Numbered from the stretch's first letter, positions 35,865 to 48,545 are shown. The stretch is DNA of 64,000 bases from Isoetes taiwanensis (GCA_021234155.1 JAJEKV010000064.1:8062001-8126000); one strand, 5' to 3'. Translations and numbers: made by a program. The notes: generated by a model not told the origin, from the sequence alone.

Positions 35865-37794
35865 GCATCGATCCGAGCCATCGGATCGCCATTCTGGGAA
35901 GGGACGAGCTACTATATAAGGCTATTTCCTCTTTCGGACCGGTTATCGGCGTCTTCAGATGATGTAGACTTGCTATCCCATACAGCCAGGAGTATGCAGC
36001 AGCATTTGGACGCTCTTAGTGGGTTCTGTGACACAACAGGAATGACGGTGAACCTGCAGAAAACTAAGCTCCTGGCAGTCCTCTCCTCGCAGCATGATAT
36101 CCCAGATCTCTATTACAGAGGACAGAAGGTGGATGTTGTAAGGACCTTCAAGTATCTGGGAATCGACTTTTACGCTAGCATGTTATGGGATGACTGTGTG
36201 GAAAGACGGGTCAGCGCGGGATGGAAAGCCCTGTATGCTATGCAGAATAGCTGCTACAGAATAGACCTATGTGATCGGGCACGTAGAGCACACCTCGCTT
36301 GAGCACTCGTTGAACGGTATTGTTGTATGGGGTAGAGGTCCGGGGTCCAAAGAATTAGCAAGAACACACGGGATAAGCTAGAGAGGGTGCAAAAGGCCTT
36401 CTTAACATACGATCTAGGTATCAAGGACACGGTGCCTTATCAGATTTTGCTATATGAGACTGGGTTCTGGCCCCTGCAACATTCCGCTATGCGCAGACAT
36501 CTTGCATATTTCCACAAGGTCACCAGCATGGATGCACAACGTCTTCCCCCGAGGGCTTTGTTATTGGCACAAGAGCCACAACGACTGAAGAGGGTATGGC
36601 AGGAGCACTGTCAGGGGTGGTTCACAACGTGGTCTATAGACTACCAGCAGATTGTGGCTATGCTCGATGCCCGAGGGACAAGCCGCACACTGAATGGCGC
36701 TTTGCCACCACCGTGGGATGCAACCACTCGTGCAAAGCCTAAAAGCAGAGCACTACCACACATAAGTTAATCCAACTTTGGAACATGGCCCACACCAGCA
36801 TTTGAAAGCGCATATATCTATGAAGAAACGGAGAGCTATTGCCTCCATGAGGACGGGTCCCATCATCTCGAATTGAAACAGTCGTTGGACTACTGTGATG
36901 GAGGGCGAGAGAATCCCCGGCATGAGAGAATATGCGGTGTTGCCACATGCGGATGTAGAGGATGAGCACCATGCTCGCAAGAGTGTCCGGCATATACGCA
37001 TATCCGAGCAACACATGCTGATCTTAGATGCTCTGAGGCACCGCTGCATCAATTGCTGGCATCGCCAATGGTTGCACGTCTCGCATCCTACATTTTGCAA
37101 GTCTCTACCATTAGAGAATCCCTTACAGGGCAAGGGATCTGAGAGCCTACTACCAGGGTTTTTCCTCCCATGTGGGGGTTTTTTCATCCCAGTAGTAGGG
37201 ACACATTGTATAGTAGCATTTGCTTTTTGGTGTGGTTTTATCTGCTTTGTGTACTGCATGTACCGTCTCATAGGTCAAGTTTGGCCTCCGCGGACGTTAA
37301 AATATACTTCCTTCCTTCCTTCCTTCCTTCTCACAGTAGCTCTTCTTCTATTCTCGTTGCTTCCCTCCCTTCCCGCCCTGCTGCGTGGGGGCATGAGTTT
37401 GCTTTTCTCTAACCATTCACGGGTGTTTTTAGGGGTTTTTTGTGTTGCTTGCAGGCTTCCGCCGTCTTCTGGGGTCCTGCTATATTTTGTGTTCGCCATC
37501 AACTCATCTCCTTCGGTTTTCCAGGCAACACATTCAAGGTTGTTGGCGACCATTTCTCATTAGGGTTTTCCTCGAAAACCCGAAAGGGCGGGGTTTTTTA
37601 TCCCGATGAGAAGTTGTCGTCATTACCCTTCTATATTGCCCGTGCACATTTCTTTTTATAGGGTAGTCCGATATTGTTCCTATGGTCGGCTACCCCTCTC
37701 TATTCTTCAAAACATTGTATACTGCTGCTGTGATGAATGACAAGCCTATCTATCTATCGACCGGTTTTGTGTCTCTTGCGAGTCCTCCCAGAAT
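35865..37794 (+). mobile_element. Solo terminal unit (A-B) of the DIRS-like element, with a LINE inside
   Basis: It begins GCATCGATCCGAGCC, as at 53404, and ends TCTTGCGAGTCCTCCCAGAAT, as at 54340. Without the inserted LINE it is the same arrangement as 53402-54340. The mini-hairpin array of that unit (53666-53871) is deleted. A solo unit is what recombination between terminal repeats of a split-direct-repeat element should leave. Confidence 0.8.
35957..37330 (+). mobile_element. 5'-truncated LINE with CTTCC tail
   Basis: The insertion point is exact. The host unit reads ...GTCTTC at 35956 and resumes TCACAGTAGC at 37331, against GTCTTCTCACAGCAGC at 53490. The element starts at the RT catalytic motif (DDVDLLSH). 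It continues with MTVNLQKTKLLAV and FKYLGIDFYA at 35970-36302, a long C-terminal region at 36387-36770, and a degenerate Cys/His motif near 36920-36990. Frameshifts and stops occur near 36300, 36770 and in the Cys/His region. It ends in CTTCC repeats rather than poly-A. Confidence 0.82.
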
Positions 37795-38284
37795 GTAACA
37801 ATTCTAACATTCTAAGGATAACACTTTGTAACAATTCTAAGGATCAACACTTTTCATCTTTGTCTATGTTTTCAACAATAAAGCTTGAGATTCTTTAATG
37901 CATATGTATTAAAGCCTCCTCAATGTTGAAGTAGAAATGATGTATTAAAGCCTTCCACTTCTTCTATACATAAGTTGCCACATGCTCCAACATGACAAAC
38001 AATTCCTAAAGCCAATATTTGCAAATAAATGTTTATATTCTATTAAATTTGCAGATATGATGGTCTCACACACAAACATAAACTTAAGGTTGAACGAAAA
38101 TAATACGATGCTTGGAAAATATTGCTCCCATTTCTTTTTCAAAAGCTTCAATTGGTATTTGGATAATATCACCATTGTCGAACCAATTTGAGATCATGTG
38201 CTTCCTTTGATTTCTCTCTTCCCACCTTTCAAATTTTGCAAGCTGCTATAGGATGTATTTATGCCCGGCAACGCCATCGTTACT
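37795..38284. other. Stretch between the solo unit and duplicated segment A
   Basis: AT-rich, no gene seen. It has no counterpart left of copy B, where the DIRS-like element touches the duplicated segment directly. Confidence 0.5.
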
Positions 38285-39790
38285 AGTTATCATTAAATAT
38301 TGTTTTAGAATGTAACAGATTACCACTCTAGGCATCATACATAAAGCTATGGCACAAAGCCAGCTAAATTTAGATATCAAAGCTTCACAATAATTTTTCA
38401 TGCATTATCTTATGCATGCAGATGAGATAGCAGAATAAAATATCTTGTTTAAAATTAAGGAGTTTGGCATAAAGCCACTTCCCTTAATCAATCAAGTAAA
38501 CCTTTTATGAACTGTAGAAGTCCAATTAGTTGCATGAACTCCATAAATCCTTGTAGCCTAAGATATGTAGCCAGTTTCACGATTCCTTTGCCATGAACTT
38601 AGCAGCACAATTCCATCATTCCTTTCTGCTAAAACCACTTAACTGGGACAAAAGAACCACATTGAGAGGAGAATATCCGTACCCGCAGCCAAACAATACT
38701 TTGTTAGCCTGATAAGGGTATCAAGGCAAGGGCCAAAATGTACATTGGGTATTCTCGGCTCTTTGCCCTTCACCCAATGTAGCCTCTTGCCCTTTGTTAG
38801 TGCAAGCAATGGAAAAATGGAATTAAACAATAGAAGAACAAATTCAGTAGATACTACCTGAATTATAAGAAAAAAGATGTCTTTTGCAACCAAATTATTC
38901 TTTTGTCTTAAAAAAGCCTTGCTTTTGCAAGCTATGGTATTGTCCTCAAGGTGCGGGTTATACAAATCATGCAGAATAGCATTTTATATGAAAGAACAGT
39001 AACTTATGATAACCAAAGACAAAATTGCAGATAATGTTCTGCAGTTTTCCTTTTGCTAATGAAAAATTAAGAAACAAGATCAAATTACCTGAAACTCGTC
39101 TTGATCAAAGTAATTCTCGCCCTTCCAAGAGTAGTTCTGCTTGTAAATGGGCATCATGACTAAAACCATGAAGGGAAAGAGTAAAACTATTCTATATCTA
39201 AGTATTCTTCCTTCAGCCGTACTGCATCTTTGCTTCTTCTTGACTATCGTATCTGCATATACTCTTGCAGAAATGATGCAGAAATGGGTCAGGCCTACTT
39301 GCAAGTCAAACAACAGGCACAAGGCCGAGATTGTTCTTGGAGGTCCAGAGTTCCGGAATGCTCCCATGAATCAGTCTAAGAATTGAAAGAGGCATTCAAA
39401 AATATCAAAGCCTGAGACAAATCCATCAATGGAGGAGCTAGATCCATCTAAGGACCAACTATCAGATCTCTCTGGTTCATTTTCAATAAACGGCATACCA
39501 TTTTTGGGCGCAAACCCTAAGGGCATATTGTGAAAGATACTTTTGCCCTAAATGTTTTATGATTTAGACCCATATAATAAATAGCCCATTAACACATCCG
39601 CTAACAGTTAATTTTTGCATCTCTCAAGATCCTGGCCAAATTGTATGCCATATGTATGATGTCAGCATATTGTCATAAAATAATTTGGTATGCCACATGC
39701 ATTCCAAATTCGACATGCGAGAAGCAAGTGTAATCATCACTGCTTTCATGCCACATGTTAATCAATAATAAAAAAAATCATACCTCCAAC
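38285..39790. repeat. Segmental duplication copy A, part 1
   Basis: Homologous to 54348-55845 in the same orientation, with point changes and short indels. Carries the minus-strand exons described at 38683-39365. Confidence 0.9.
38683..39365 (-). CDS. Unidentified minus-strand gene, copy A (three visible exons)
   Basis: I do not recognise the product. Coding blocks with good donors on the minus strand are about 39365-39089 (ends KGENYFDQDEFQ; donor CAG/GTAATTTG), about 38965-38858 (YNPHLEDNTIACKSKAF...; donor CAG/GTAGTATC) and about 38800-38683 (KRLHWVKGKEPRIPNVHFGP; donor GCGG/GTACGG). The first block has one hydrophobic helix (RIVLLFPFMVLVMMPIY). Both ends are incomplete here. The gene faces away from the SET-domain gene to the right. 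Confidence 0.5.
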
Positions 39791-40310
39791 CATAGGATAG
39801 TAGAAGACCTCTACATGTATGTATTGTAACCATAGGATGGGCAAGACCCTACTATTATAGTAAGGGTCTTGCACTACCCTATAATTACAATATGCCATAA
39901 GTAATATTCTTCCTGTATTATCAAAAGGACTCAAGAAAAAAGGAGGAAAGAGACGGTATTAAGGCTTATCTTGATTGAAACTCTTCCAGATTTTAGAATT
40001 TGCACAAGGTGCTAGTGCCATATTGGATACCATGAGATGGTTTGCCATATGTATTTGCCATATACCCATTTATTTCTTAGTGTGCCATGTGGCAAATTTG
40101 GTAGGCTACCGTGCCATAAGTCGTATTCTTTTTGCATAATACAAAAGGCAGAAAGAAAATGGTAATAAAAGTCACCTTTAAAACTCCTCGAGAATTTGCC
40201 TCAAGGTGTTGGTCTCATAATTAATACCAAGAAGACTGTTTGTCCATATGCAATTGATGCGAAATCATTTTTTGGGTTGCCCCTAGGGGGGGGGGGAACC
40301 CTCATTTATG
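39791..40310. other. Non-coding stretch between the divergent genes, copy A
   Basis: AT-rich with no gene. It contains a run of 12 G near 40287 and a repeated GTTGCCCCTA...ACCCTCAT motif that reappears at about 45232. In copy B this interval is replaced by a LINE and another gene. Confidence 0.5.
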
Positions 40311-40319
40311 TGGGTATGT

Positions 40320-43300
40320 GGGCATATCCACATATATGCCGGCATATGCCTAGCATATGCTGGTGATTGCTCCAAACTGGCTGCTGCATGTAAACTCTCG
40401 GTCATGCCCCATTCCTTCGCAGGCGTGGCTATGGCGCAGTTCGACCCTTCTTCTTCTTCCAAGCATTTTCCTCTGGCTTCCAAGAGCATGGCAGTTATTT
40501 ACCATACTGCTTTGAGTTTAGATGTACAAACAGCAAATGCTGTAAATGATTGTGCTATGGTACCTGATGAAAATACAGAGCTTCAAGATGAAGTTCCAGA
40601 GGAGGTCTTGGCAGTGGACCAACCCAAAAAGGAAATGGAGGAGTCCGTTGACATTCCTGTTGTAATATCAGGTGTAGCTGAAAGATCTTTTGGTGAATGT
40701 GCTGGATTGGATGTCTTCCCTGAAAATGAAGAATTTAACTGCTTGGGTATGGGGCCAGTAGCATTTGAGATGTGCATACCCACGGCAACAATTCGAGAAA
40801 TTCTGATCCACGTGACATGACACATAAGCTAGACTTAATTTGATCCATCGAATGTTGTTAATTTTGAGACTATTTGATGAATACAGACGATGCAGCTCTC
40901 ATACATATCTTCCATCTTTTGCAGCCGATAGTCATGGTAAGCATTGCGAAGGCCGGAGCTTTAACATTTTAGTTTTAGATTTTTGTTTTTGTTTTTGTTT
41001 TTGTTTACTTTAGGTTTTTGCTTTTGGATAGAACAAAATCTAAGTTCCAGAATGATAAATTCAGTAGGTTAGACTATGTTTTGTGTTGCGTTGAAGCATT
41101 TGATGAACATGCGGGCATCTGTCTGAAATCTTACTATGCCTTTACCATAAGAATATGACTTCTCAGCATATGCGTGATTTATGGATAATTTCTTGCTATA
41201 TCCAATTCTTTTTGTGACCAATTTTTCTCTATGGATTGGGGGTTCATTCGACAGCCTACACTGGCTATGATTTTGTTATCTATATTCTACAAAATACGGA
41301 GCCACGGTTACAATTGTCCATGGTTGCATATGACAGCACAATTGGAGTTTCATACTCAGGTTAGGAAATATTGCCCATGCTGCTCATTCTAGATGAGGGC
41401 TCTAGATTGTAGCTCCATATGCGGATCAAACATATAAGAATTGGAGTATTTTTATATAGAAATCTTGAAGCTACATGATCTTGATGCACTTTTTTCTCAT
41501 TCTAATCAGTTAGAACTTTTTCTGCTTTAAAGTACCCAGGAAATGAGATTTTGTTGTCTTTTGTCTCTATTCATCCAATTTTAGTCTTCTTTTTCCTGTT
41601 TGCCAGATTGTGGTTCCATTGCCGTGCCACAGAATAGACACAAGAAAAAAATTATGCATATCGATGGTCGTTGATGTAACATGTGGTATTCTCCATGAAA
41701 TTTTGAACTTATAGGAAGTTGATGGATAGCGTTCTTACTAGTTTAGTTCAATATGTTTCTCAGGATGCGCACAAGGTCAAGGAACCCGACCGTAACTTTG
41801 TAGGCACTCCTTACATTCTAATTTATGTCATGCTTCCTAAATCTCCATCTATGTGTCTTGTCAAAATCTTGCGTCTATAAGCACCAAACAGCTTTAAGTT
41901 TGGAAAGATTGGTCTACATATAAATGGGGCCTCCAGACTTATGTTCTTAGCACAATACATACAATGTCAAGTTTGTTGATAAAAATAACAGGGATTGCTA
42001 ATGCCACTGTAGATTGGATGAAAATCAAGGTTATAGCAGAAGCATCATGTCAGGTAACTAATGGGATATCTTAGATAAGCCAGATGAGGAGGTACATGTT
42101 TGCATTTCTCGATGTTCAAGTTAAACATTCGAAAGTTTCCTTGGGGATAGCAGTGTATGGGCCAATCTCTTCATGGCTCAATCACAACTGCCGGTCTAAT
42201 GCCTGCTATAGGTACGAGTTTGTAGAATGTTCATGCATTGAGAAAGCAAAAATTGCTTTTTCGAAGAGGAAGATTGGGACTTACAATCAGATTCTAATAT
42301 AAAAATGCCTGCTCCCATGTTGTTTCCTTCATGTACATTCTTGTACCTTGTGATGATAAGCTAGAAAGCACCACATTTGCATTGTCAATTTTCCTAGATA
42401 GAGAGCACCAGATAAATGCAAAGCCTGTTACTCGTGAAGCTTGCATTATTTTTTTTATATTATTCGATACTGCATTTTGCATCTTGCAGAGCTCAAGACA
42501 GAGGGACCTACGTAGAAAGTAAACGTTTAAATGTCATGTGAGAGGTGTGCAAGGGTTCTACCAGGTTATTCAAATATTATACGCGAGGCATCTGGTTATC
42601 AGTATACCGACTCACTAATTCATCTACATGTATTTCAATAATCGCTATGATGGTTTCTGCAAAACACTCTGACTTCTATGTTGCTTGGCTACACAGTCTA
42701 GCATAGTATCCACTCCTTATTTGGCATTTTGATCATACATTCTGTGGATTTAGATAGCATCCACATCCAGAGGCTTTGTCCTTATGTGATCTTATATAGC
42801 TTCGTTTTTCATCCTTTGTTCAACTTACATGAACCAGCAAAAGTTCTTGTATTCTAGGAAAGCCTTGAGCAGCTGGCAGAAAAGGCTGATATGGATCCCT
42901 TACTGTACATTCAAGTTTTAGTTGCTAAGTGAAAATGTATAAAACACAAGATGTGCATTGTTGGATTTATACAGCGTGATCTACTTGTCTTCTTGCAGGA
43001 TTGCAAGTAAGAACTCTGGATAAGAATTGTATTATCCCACAAATACCTTTCATGCATCGCACATGCTTGGATGGGTATATGGTTCTCGCAAGCACCTATA
43101 CCAAATCCATGCAGAACGAACTTCTAGTTCATGCATGTGGAATATTTTCCCCCATTTCTGTTCAAAACGAATTCCCAATCATTTGCCAGACACTGACCAA
43201 ATCACTGGACTGAATCGCTGTAGCACCGCTGACTACCAGCAAATTCATTCCGAATCTGATCCTCAACTCCATGTTTCTCACTTGATTCTTCAATTGATTT

Positions 43301-44470
43301 AACACAGTTGATTCCGGGAGGTTAGATGTTTCTATATTCATAATATGTCAATCTTTCTTATGCGAAATAGCAGCGTTCAACCTTAGGTTATTCATCATCA
43401 GGAAATAGCAACCATTAGGGTCTTCACGATGTATAATTGCAAGGTTGAAATACCAATCAAACAAACCGATATATCTGTACTTTTTGGATTATACCATTAT
43501 TATATTCGTATGGTTTATCTTCTTTGGAGGAGCAAGTTGTCTATGTGAAGCAAGAGCTATGATGCCCATCCCAGCTAATATGTTGGTTTTGACTGCACTT
43601 CTTTGTTCCTCTGGACTATATAATAATATGGATTGTGCAAGGTATCCTAGGTTAGGCACTAGCAATTTATAGAGTGTTGGAACGTGAGAATATAGAAAAG
43701 ATTATCAGAGGTCATGGTAGGGAAATCTCTCACAAATTATATAGGTTGATCCGGCACGATTTTGGAGATATGTAGAGTGTTCTGTATATAATTACTACCT
43801 ATTATCTAATCAATACAATGCAGAAGATGCCATTTACACAATTGGTATGGACCTATTCAATGGCCTCAACATTCAAATGCAATAGTATAGTTTGTTGCAA
43901 AAGGACATTCATGGATCAACTCCCTATAGAACACCCACCCTTGCCCCAAGCCTACCCTACTGCTAGTTGCCATTTTCTTTGTTACATGTGCACATTGAGC
44001 TGATGCTATGCTTGTTTCAGGTCTCAAACAACTGTCGTTTTGAAGCAAATCAGCCTTTCAAACTAGCCAACCTGCAACAATTAATGGTTTAGTACAAGTA
44101 GATGATTTTGAATTGCGTGTGTTTGTTTAACTCTTCTTCAAACAGATCACATTGCATTAACATGTGCTCCAAAGTGTGGTGCGGCTCCTTAAACAAGACG
44201 TATAGGATATAATGGCATTTCTTTCCGTGGTTTGTAGTATTTTAGAAAAGCCTCGTAGCTAAGGTTATTGTTATATCATAGAATATAAGAAGTAAATTGG
44301 TACTCCTAGGCAAGCAACGTGATTACGATTTCTTTGCCATATGTTTGATATTGCCAAGTTCTAAACAACCACATTGGCTTGAAGAAAATGCTAGAAACAA
44401 AAACATAGATTCATGATACAAGCCTTGGCAAAGAAAATTATTATAGGTCATTCATTAAGAAGGCAGTTTT
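40320..44470. repeat. Segmental duplication copy A, part 2
   Basis: Homologous to 59833-64000 in the same orientation, offset about 19.5 kb, with few substitutions. Indels include a TTTTTG microsatellite difference near 40990 and a 17-base block at about 61568 absent from copy A. Copy B runs off the window, so the full length is unknown. Confidence 0.93.
40435..43213 (+). CDS. SET-domain protein gene, copy A (multi-exon, probably decaying)
   Basis: Proposed protein methyltransferase-type SET gene. A first coding block runs from ATG 40435 (MAQFDPSSSSKHF, then an acidic stretch) to near 40817. Short later blocks lie between splice-like sites, e.g. 41992-42053 (ANATVDWMKIKVIAE; donor CAG/GTAACT). 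The diagnostic block is 42084-42211, with SLGIAVYGPISSWLNHNCRS and then NACYR at donor TATAG/GTACGA. This matches the SET-domain core NHSCxPN...Y except Ser to Asn and Pro to Ser. Further blocks lie at 42857-42933 (ESLEQLAEKADMDPLLYIQV) and 43000-43213. The full exon chain is unresolved. The altered core motif argues for a changed or lost activity. Confidence 0.6.
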
Positions 44471-45349
44471 ACATAGCTGGGATTATTTTAAACACTTTAT
44501 TTAAATCGGTGCCTTTAAATACAGTTATGATGGTTATGATGGTTATGATATATGGAGTAAGTATAAATAAAGTTATCTGCCTAATAATTAGAGTACCTTA
44601 TAGATTGTAAGGGCCTCTTGGATGTAATATATTCATTGTCAACATGAATACTCATGGATGGTGGTTGCTTCATGGCTATCTCTTAGCCATTATAATTACA
44701 CTTTGGTATGCTTAGATTTTGGGCATAATGTGGGTTCAAATCCCACATATTCAAGATCGTCTTCCACGCCATTCAAAATTGAGAGATATACTCTACCATA
44801 AAATGTAATAATGGATTCAACCTTGTAGTTTTAGAACCAAACAAATGTCTGCACACTGGGGTGTCTCATTTTCGATGTCCCTTTTGTCCCCCAATTTAGT
44901 ACTAAAATCAATAAAGGTGGTTGGAAATCTTGGAGGCAATTTCAATATAGCAATAAAAAATCGAATTCCTTGAATCTTGGAGAACCGGGCTGGAGTGCGT
45001 GCATGTGTTGAGCCCCGATAAAGAAAACTAAAACACCAACAAAATCATCATTCTTGCTTCCCGTCTTTTGATATGTTCAAGGCTTGAATGGAACCAATGG
45101 ATTGTGTTTCTTTTTCCTATTTGCAACATTCAATTTGTGAGTTATTAGCGTATTTGAATGCCTTGCCTTATGAATTATGAATTGGGCATGGAAATAGCAT
45201 TCCACTGATATGTTTGAGTCCAGTTTCTTGGGTTGCCCCTAAGAGGAAAACCCTCATCCATGTGGGTTTGTGGCATATTCCAAGTATATGTCAGTATATG
45301 CTCGAAAACATGACTTTGAAGTGTGATTTAAGCCATTTCACTCTCGGGT
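43214..45349. other. Stretch downstream of SET gene copy A
   Basis: Mostly AT-rich with short frames shared between both copies, such as 43445-43672. I cannot assign any. A block at about 45222-45310 resembles 40268-40370 (GGGTTGCCCCTA, ACCCTCAT, GTGGG...TGGCATAT, TCAGTATATGC), a short dispersed repeat. Confidence 0.5.
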
Positions 45350-45370
45350 CACGGAGGGCAACCCTCCGTG
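45350..45370. other. Perfect short hairpin
   Basis: CACGGAGGG at 45350-45358 pairs with CCCTCCGTG at 45362-45370 across a 3-base loop. It stands just left of where the DIRS-like element's pyrimidine-rich sequence begins. Its relation to that element's end is unknown. Confidence 0.7.
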
Positions 45371-46997
45371 CGCAACACCTTGTTTTTCGTTAGGCCATGT
45401 GGCCAATTTTTTATAGGCAACAATGGCAACTGACATTGTATTTGCCTTATATGACAGAATATTATTCTAGCAAAATTTCTTTCCAATAACAATAGTATAA
45501 TGATTCCATCAATCCATGCTCTTTCCATAATTTTGGAACTCTTCTTCACCAGCTTCTCTATTGGTTTCTTTCTCCACCTCCTCGCCGCCAGCACCTTCCT
45601 GGCGAGTTTTCTCATCCTTCTTTGGAAGGTACGCCTCCTTCCTTTCCTGCTCTTTACATCAGGGGTTTCTCGCCCTTATTCTTGCAGATTTCTTTGTTCT
45701 ATTGTTTCTCTTAGTGATCGCATGGCTTCTCTTTGTTCTATTGTTTCTCTTGGTGATCGCATGGCTCTTCTTTGTGCATTAGCATGTTGAGTTTTTGGGG
45801 CATAGGCTATTCGATGGTTGCAAGACAGTCTGCGGTTTAGGTGTAATTATGGTTTCAAGTTCTGGATTGGGCGTTTCGCATTTTTGTTATGGTCTGATGG
45901 GTTCATATTTCTGGGGTTGTTGGTTGATCTCTGTCGAGTGGTCTGATCGGTTTCCGTGGAGTGCTCTGTGTATTTCCTGTGTGGAGCAGTTTTCATTTGT
46001 TGGGGTGGCCAGGCCTGTGTTGCGCGTGGTTCTACCTTTTTTCCTGATTTCCCTTATGTTCTTCTTCTGGTCTCGCTTTGGGTGGTTGCCACAGCGTTCT
46101 TGTTTTCATTTTTCTGGTTCGCCCTCTGTCATCTTCTTTGGTTGGGTTTCGCCCTTGAGCTTATCAGTGGATCCCGGCTTCATTCTTGCTGGCTTAGTTC
46201 TCATTCCATAGTTTTCTGCCCATACCCTGCTCGGTGTTCCCTCCTGCCTGCCGGGTTGGTTGCTCTTGGGCCCTATTGTGCCTTTCCGCCATCACTACTC
46301 TACTATCCAAGCTCTTAACTTGTCTTGCTGGGCCTCAGCCTGGGCCCCTTTGCTCCTTCTATCTGTCCTTTGCCTTGCCAGTATATGTTCCTTTCGATTC
46401 CGGTTTCCGCTAGCACAGCCTCTGCTCGTCCATGTTGCCATGGTCTGCTTCCTTCTTCACCTCAATTTGCTCCCACTTTGGTGGAACTAGAGTTTTTCGG
46501 CACCTCATTGGAGGTGGGTGTTGTCTTCGGATCAATCGCCCATTGGCATGCAGGTGATGTGGCCGGGTTCTCCTTCCTTCTGATTGCTGTGCCGACAAGA
46601 TTCGACGGCCCCTACTCTCTCTATGGTATGTTTCGCTCATTTTCCACCAGTCTTCTGCTGTATTTTCGGCTCCTCCTCTTTGGGCTCGCTATTTTTGCCT
46701 GATTTTTGCTTCCATTCATTCTGTTGCATGCTTTTCTCCAGTTTGCCCTCGGCTTCCATTCACTCTGCTTGCATGTTTGTTGTGGCCGTTCGTCTTTTCG
46801 CTCTGTGCCCTGCTGGTTGCTCTTCAAGTTCCTGCCACCGCTCCCTTTCCACAGGGTTTGCCTTTGGACTACCGCTTCATTTCTGTATACCTTTTTTGGT
46901 CTTTTCACAGGTCCCAATGCCGTTTCCTTGCCCCTTTTGTTCCGCCAAGATTTTCCCAGTTGGTTTTTTTCCTCCATTTTCACCTCCAGAGATTGCT

Positions 46998-47333
46998 ATG
47001 ACGACTCACCATCTTTACACATCTCATTTTGATGCCTTGCACCCATCTGCTCGCAATGCCTTACAACTTGAATATGCGGACATTGACTGGCCTGAGGAGT
47101 TCTTTCGGGCGCTTCGCCTTTATGCGTCTTTTTCTCCTGTTGTTCGTCGGGTGTTCCGCTCATATAGACTTGTCGACCCGGCTCGTGCTCGATTCTTGGG
47201 GGACATCATTCTGCAATGGGGGTTTTCATCCTTACGCCCCATTCAGTTGCGCGAGTTTTTTCTCATCTTGACTGAGTATCCTCTGCAATTTCTTCCCACT
47301 TATCCGGCAATTTCCTTGGGGTTGATAGCGTGA
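46998..47333 (+). CDS. Small 111-aa protein upstream of gag in the DIRS-like element
   Basis: Starts MTTHHLYTSHFDALHPS and is rich in aromatic and Arg residues (WPEEFFRALRLYASFSPVVR, ILQWGFSSLRPIQLREFF). The composition looks like a folded protein, unlike the Ser/Leu/Phe noise of neighbouring frames. I do not recognise it. A splice-acceptor-like TCTTTTCACAG lies at about 46900-46910 and AATAAAG follows at 47415. It may be an accessory ORF of the retroelement or the first exon of gag. Confidence 0.45.
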   Translation: MTTHHLYTSHFDALHPSARNALQLEYADIDWPEEFFRALRLYASFSPVVRRVFRSYRLVDPARARFLGDIILQWGFSSLRPIQLREFFLILTEYPLQFLPTYPAISLGLIA

Positions 47334-48540
47334 TTGTCCCTGATCTCTGGGTGGCGGTCTTTTGCTTTGTGCCTTGGCATTGTCTAGGTGTCGACGCCAT
47401 CTCGTGAATAATATGAAATAAAGCGATTGTTTTGCTTTTCACGTTTATGTCTTTTCATGTTTCTGGATCATAAATGCTAAAATACCGTGGGTTTATTGCG
47501 GGTTCCAATATGTGCTTCCCCTTTCTTTTTTTCTTATAAGGGGGTTGATTTTTATAAAGGTTCCTACTTATTTATTGTTGTTTATTATGTGCGAGGCACC
47601 TATAGGGGTCTTGTGACAGGATGTTTCATGGTTCTGGACTCGGGCATGTCTCTCTTTTCCTGTGTTACTTTTTTACATTTTTGCGTTATGGTTGAGAACG
47701 TGGGTTTCGCTATATGTTGGCATCATCTTATGAATCATATGCATTCACATGGTTGTTTGTGATTTTTTATGTTAGGCATCATTCGAATTTGCATTTTTCT
47801 TATATCGGAATACGATGTATCAAACTCTTACTATGCACTATCAAGGTTTGATTTTCTTTTTCGTATTGTTGCATGTGCTTGGTTCAATTCGATCTTGTTG
47901 CCTATGTTGTAATTTCCTTTTGAGATGTTGTTATTCATATGAGCAGTTGAACGCTGTTTTTCCTCTTTTGGGCATACGAAGCATTACAATGGTTTCATTT
48001 TTCTCTTTCATGTTATTGCCTATGTCGTGTTTCCGATTCTGCTGCCTATATAGCTCTTTGTGATTTATTGCTAACCATATGCACGGTTGCACTTTGTCTT
48101 TTCACGTTTATGCATCTTACACACTACCATGGGTTGGCTTTTCCTTTTCATCTTATTGCCTTTGTATTGGGTTATTCATCATTATTGATCACTTGGGGGT
48201 TTGCCTAAGTGGGCCTCATTTTTTGCATTATTACCATGGTTTGTTTTTCTTCCCGTGTTTATGCATCACCTGCAATTGCATAGCTTGATTTCGTTCCTAT
48301 CTAGCTGGATATTGGCTTCTATCATTCGTGTCGCATTCTCCTTATTGGGGGTTGATTTCTCCCGCTTATATTGTTGGTTTCTTTGCATTGTCTTTATTGT
48401 TGTCATCCTCGTGGGGGTGCGCCGGTACGCCTTCTTGGACTCCTCATCACGAGGGCTTGACTTGCTTTTGTTGAGACGACCTCTTTCCCCATCTCGTGGC
48501 TGGCACGCCCTTTTGTTTTGTTCTTCAATGTATTTCCTTT
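47334..48540. other. Pyrimidine-rich leader or intron-like stretch
   Basis: T/C-rich on the plus strand. Long frames here are hydrophobic only because of base composition. It ends in a strong acceptor-like TTTCCTTTTTCAG at about 48533-48545, just before Ser/Pro-rich coding sequence. Confidence 0.45.
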
Positions 48541-48545
48541 TTCAG

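Noticed and set aside
40420-40936. A 12-nt micro-exon (CCGATAGTCATG at about 40924) in the SET gene
   Set aside because: It has acceptor- and donor-like neighbours, but phase and protein homology cannot be tested by eye, so it is not listed as an exon.
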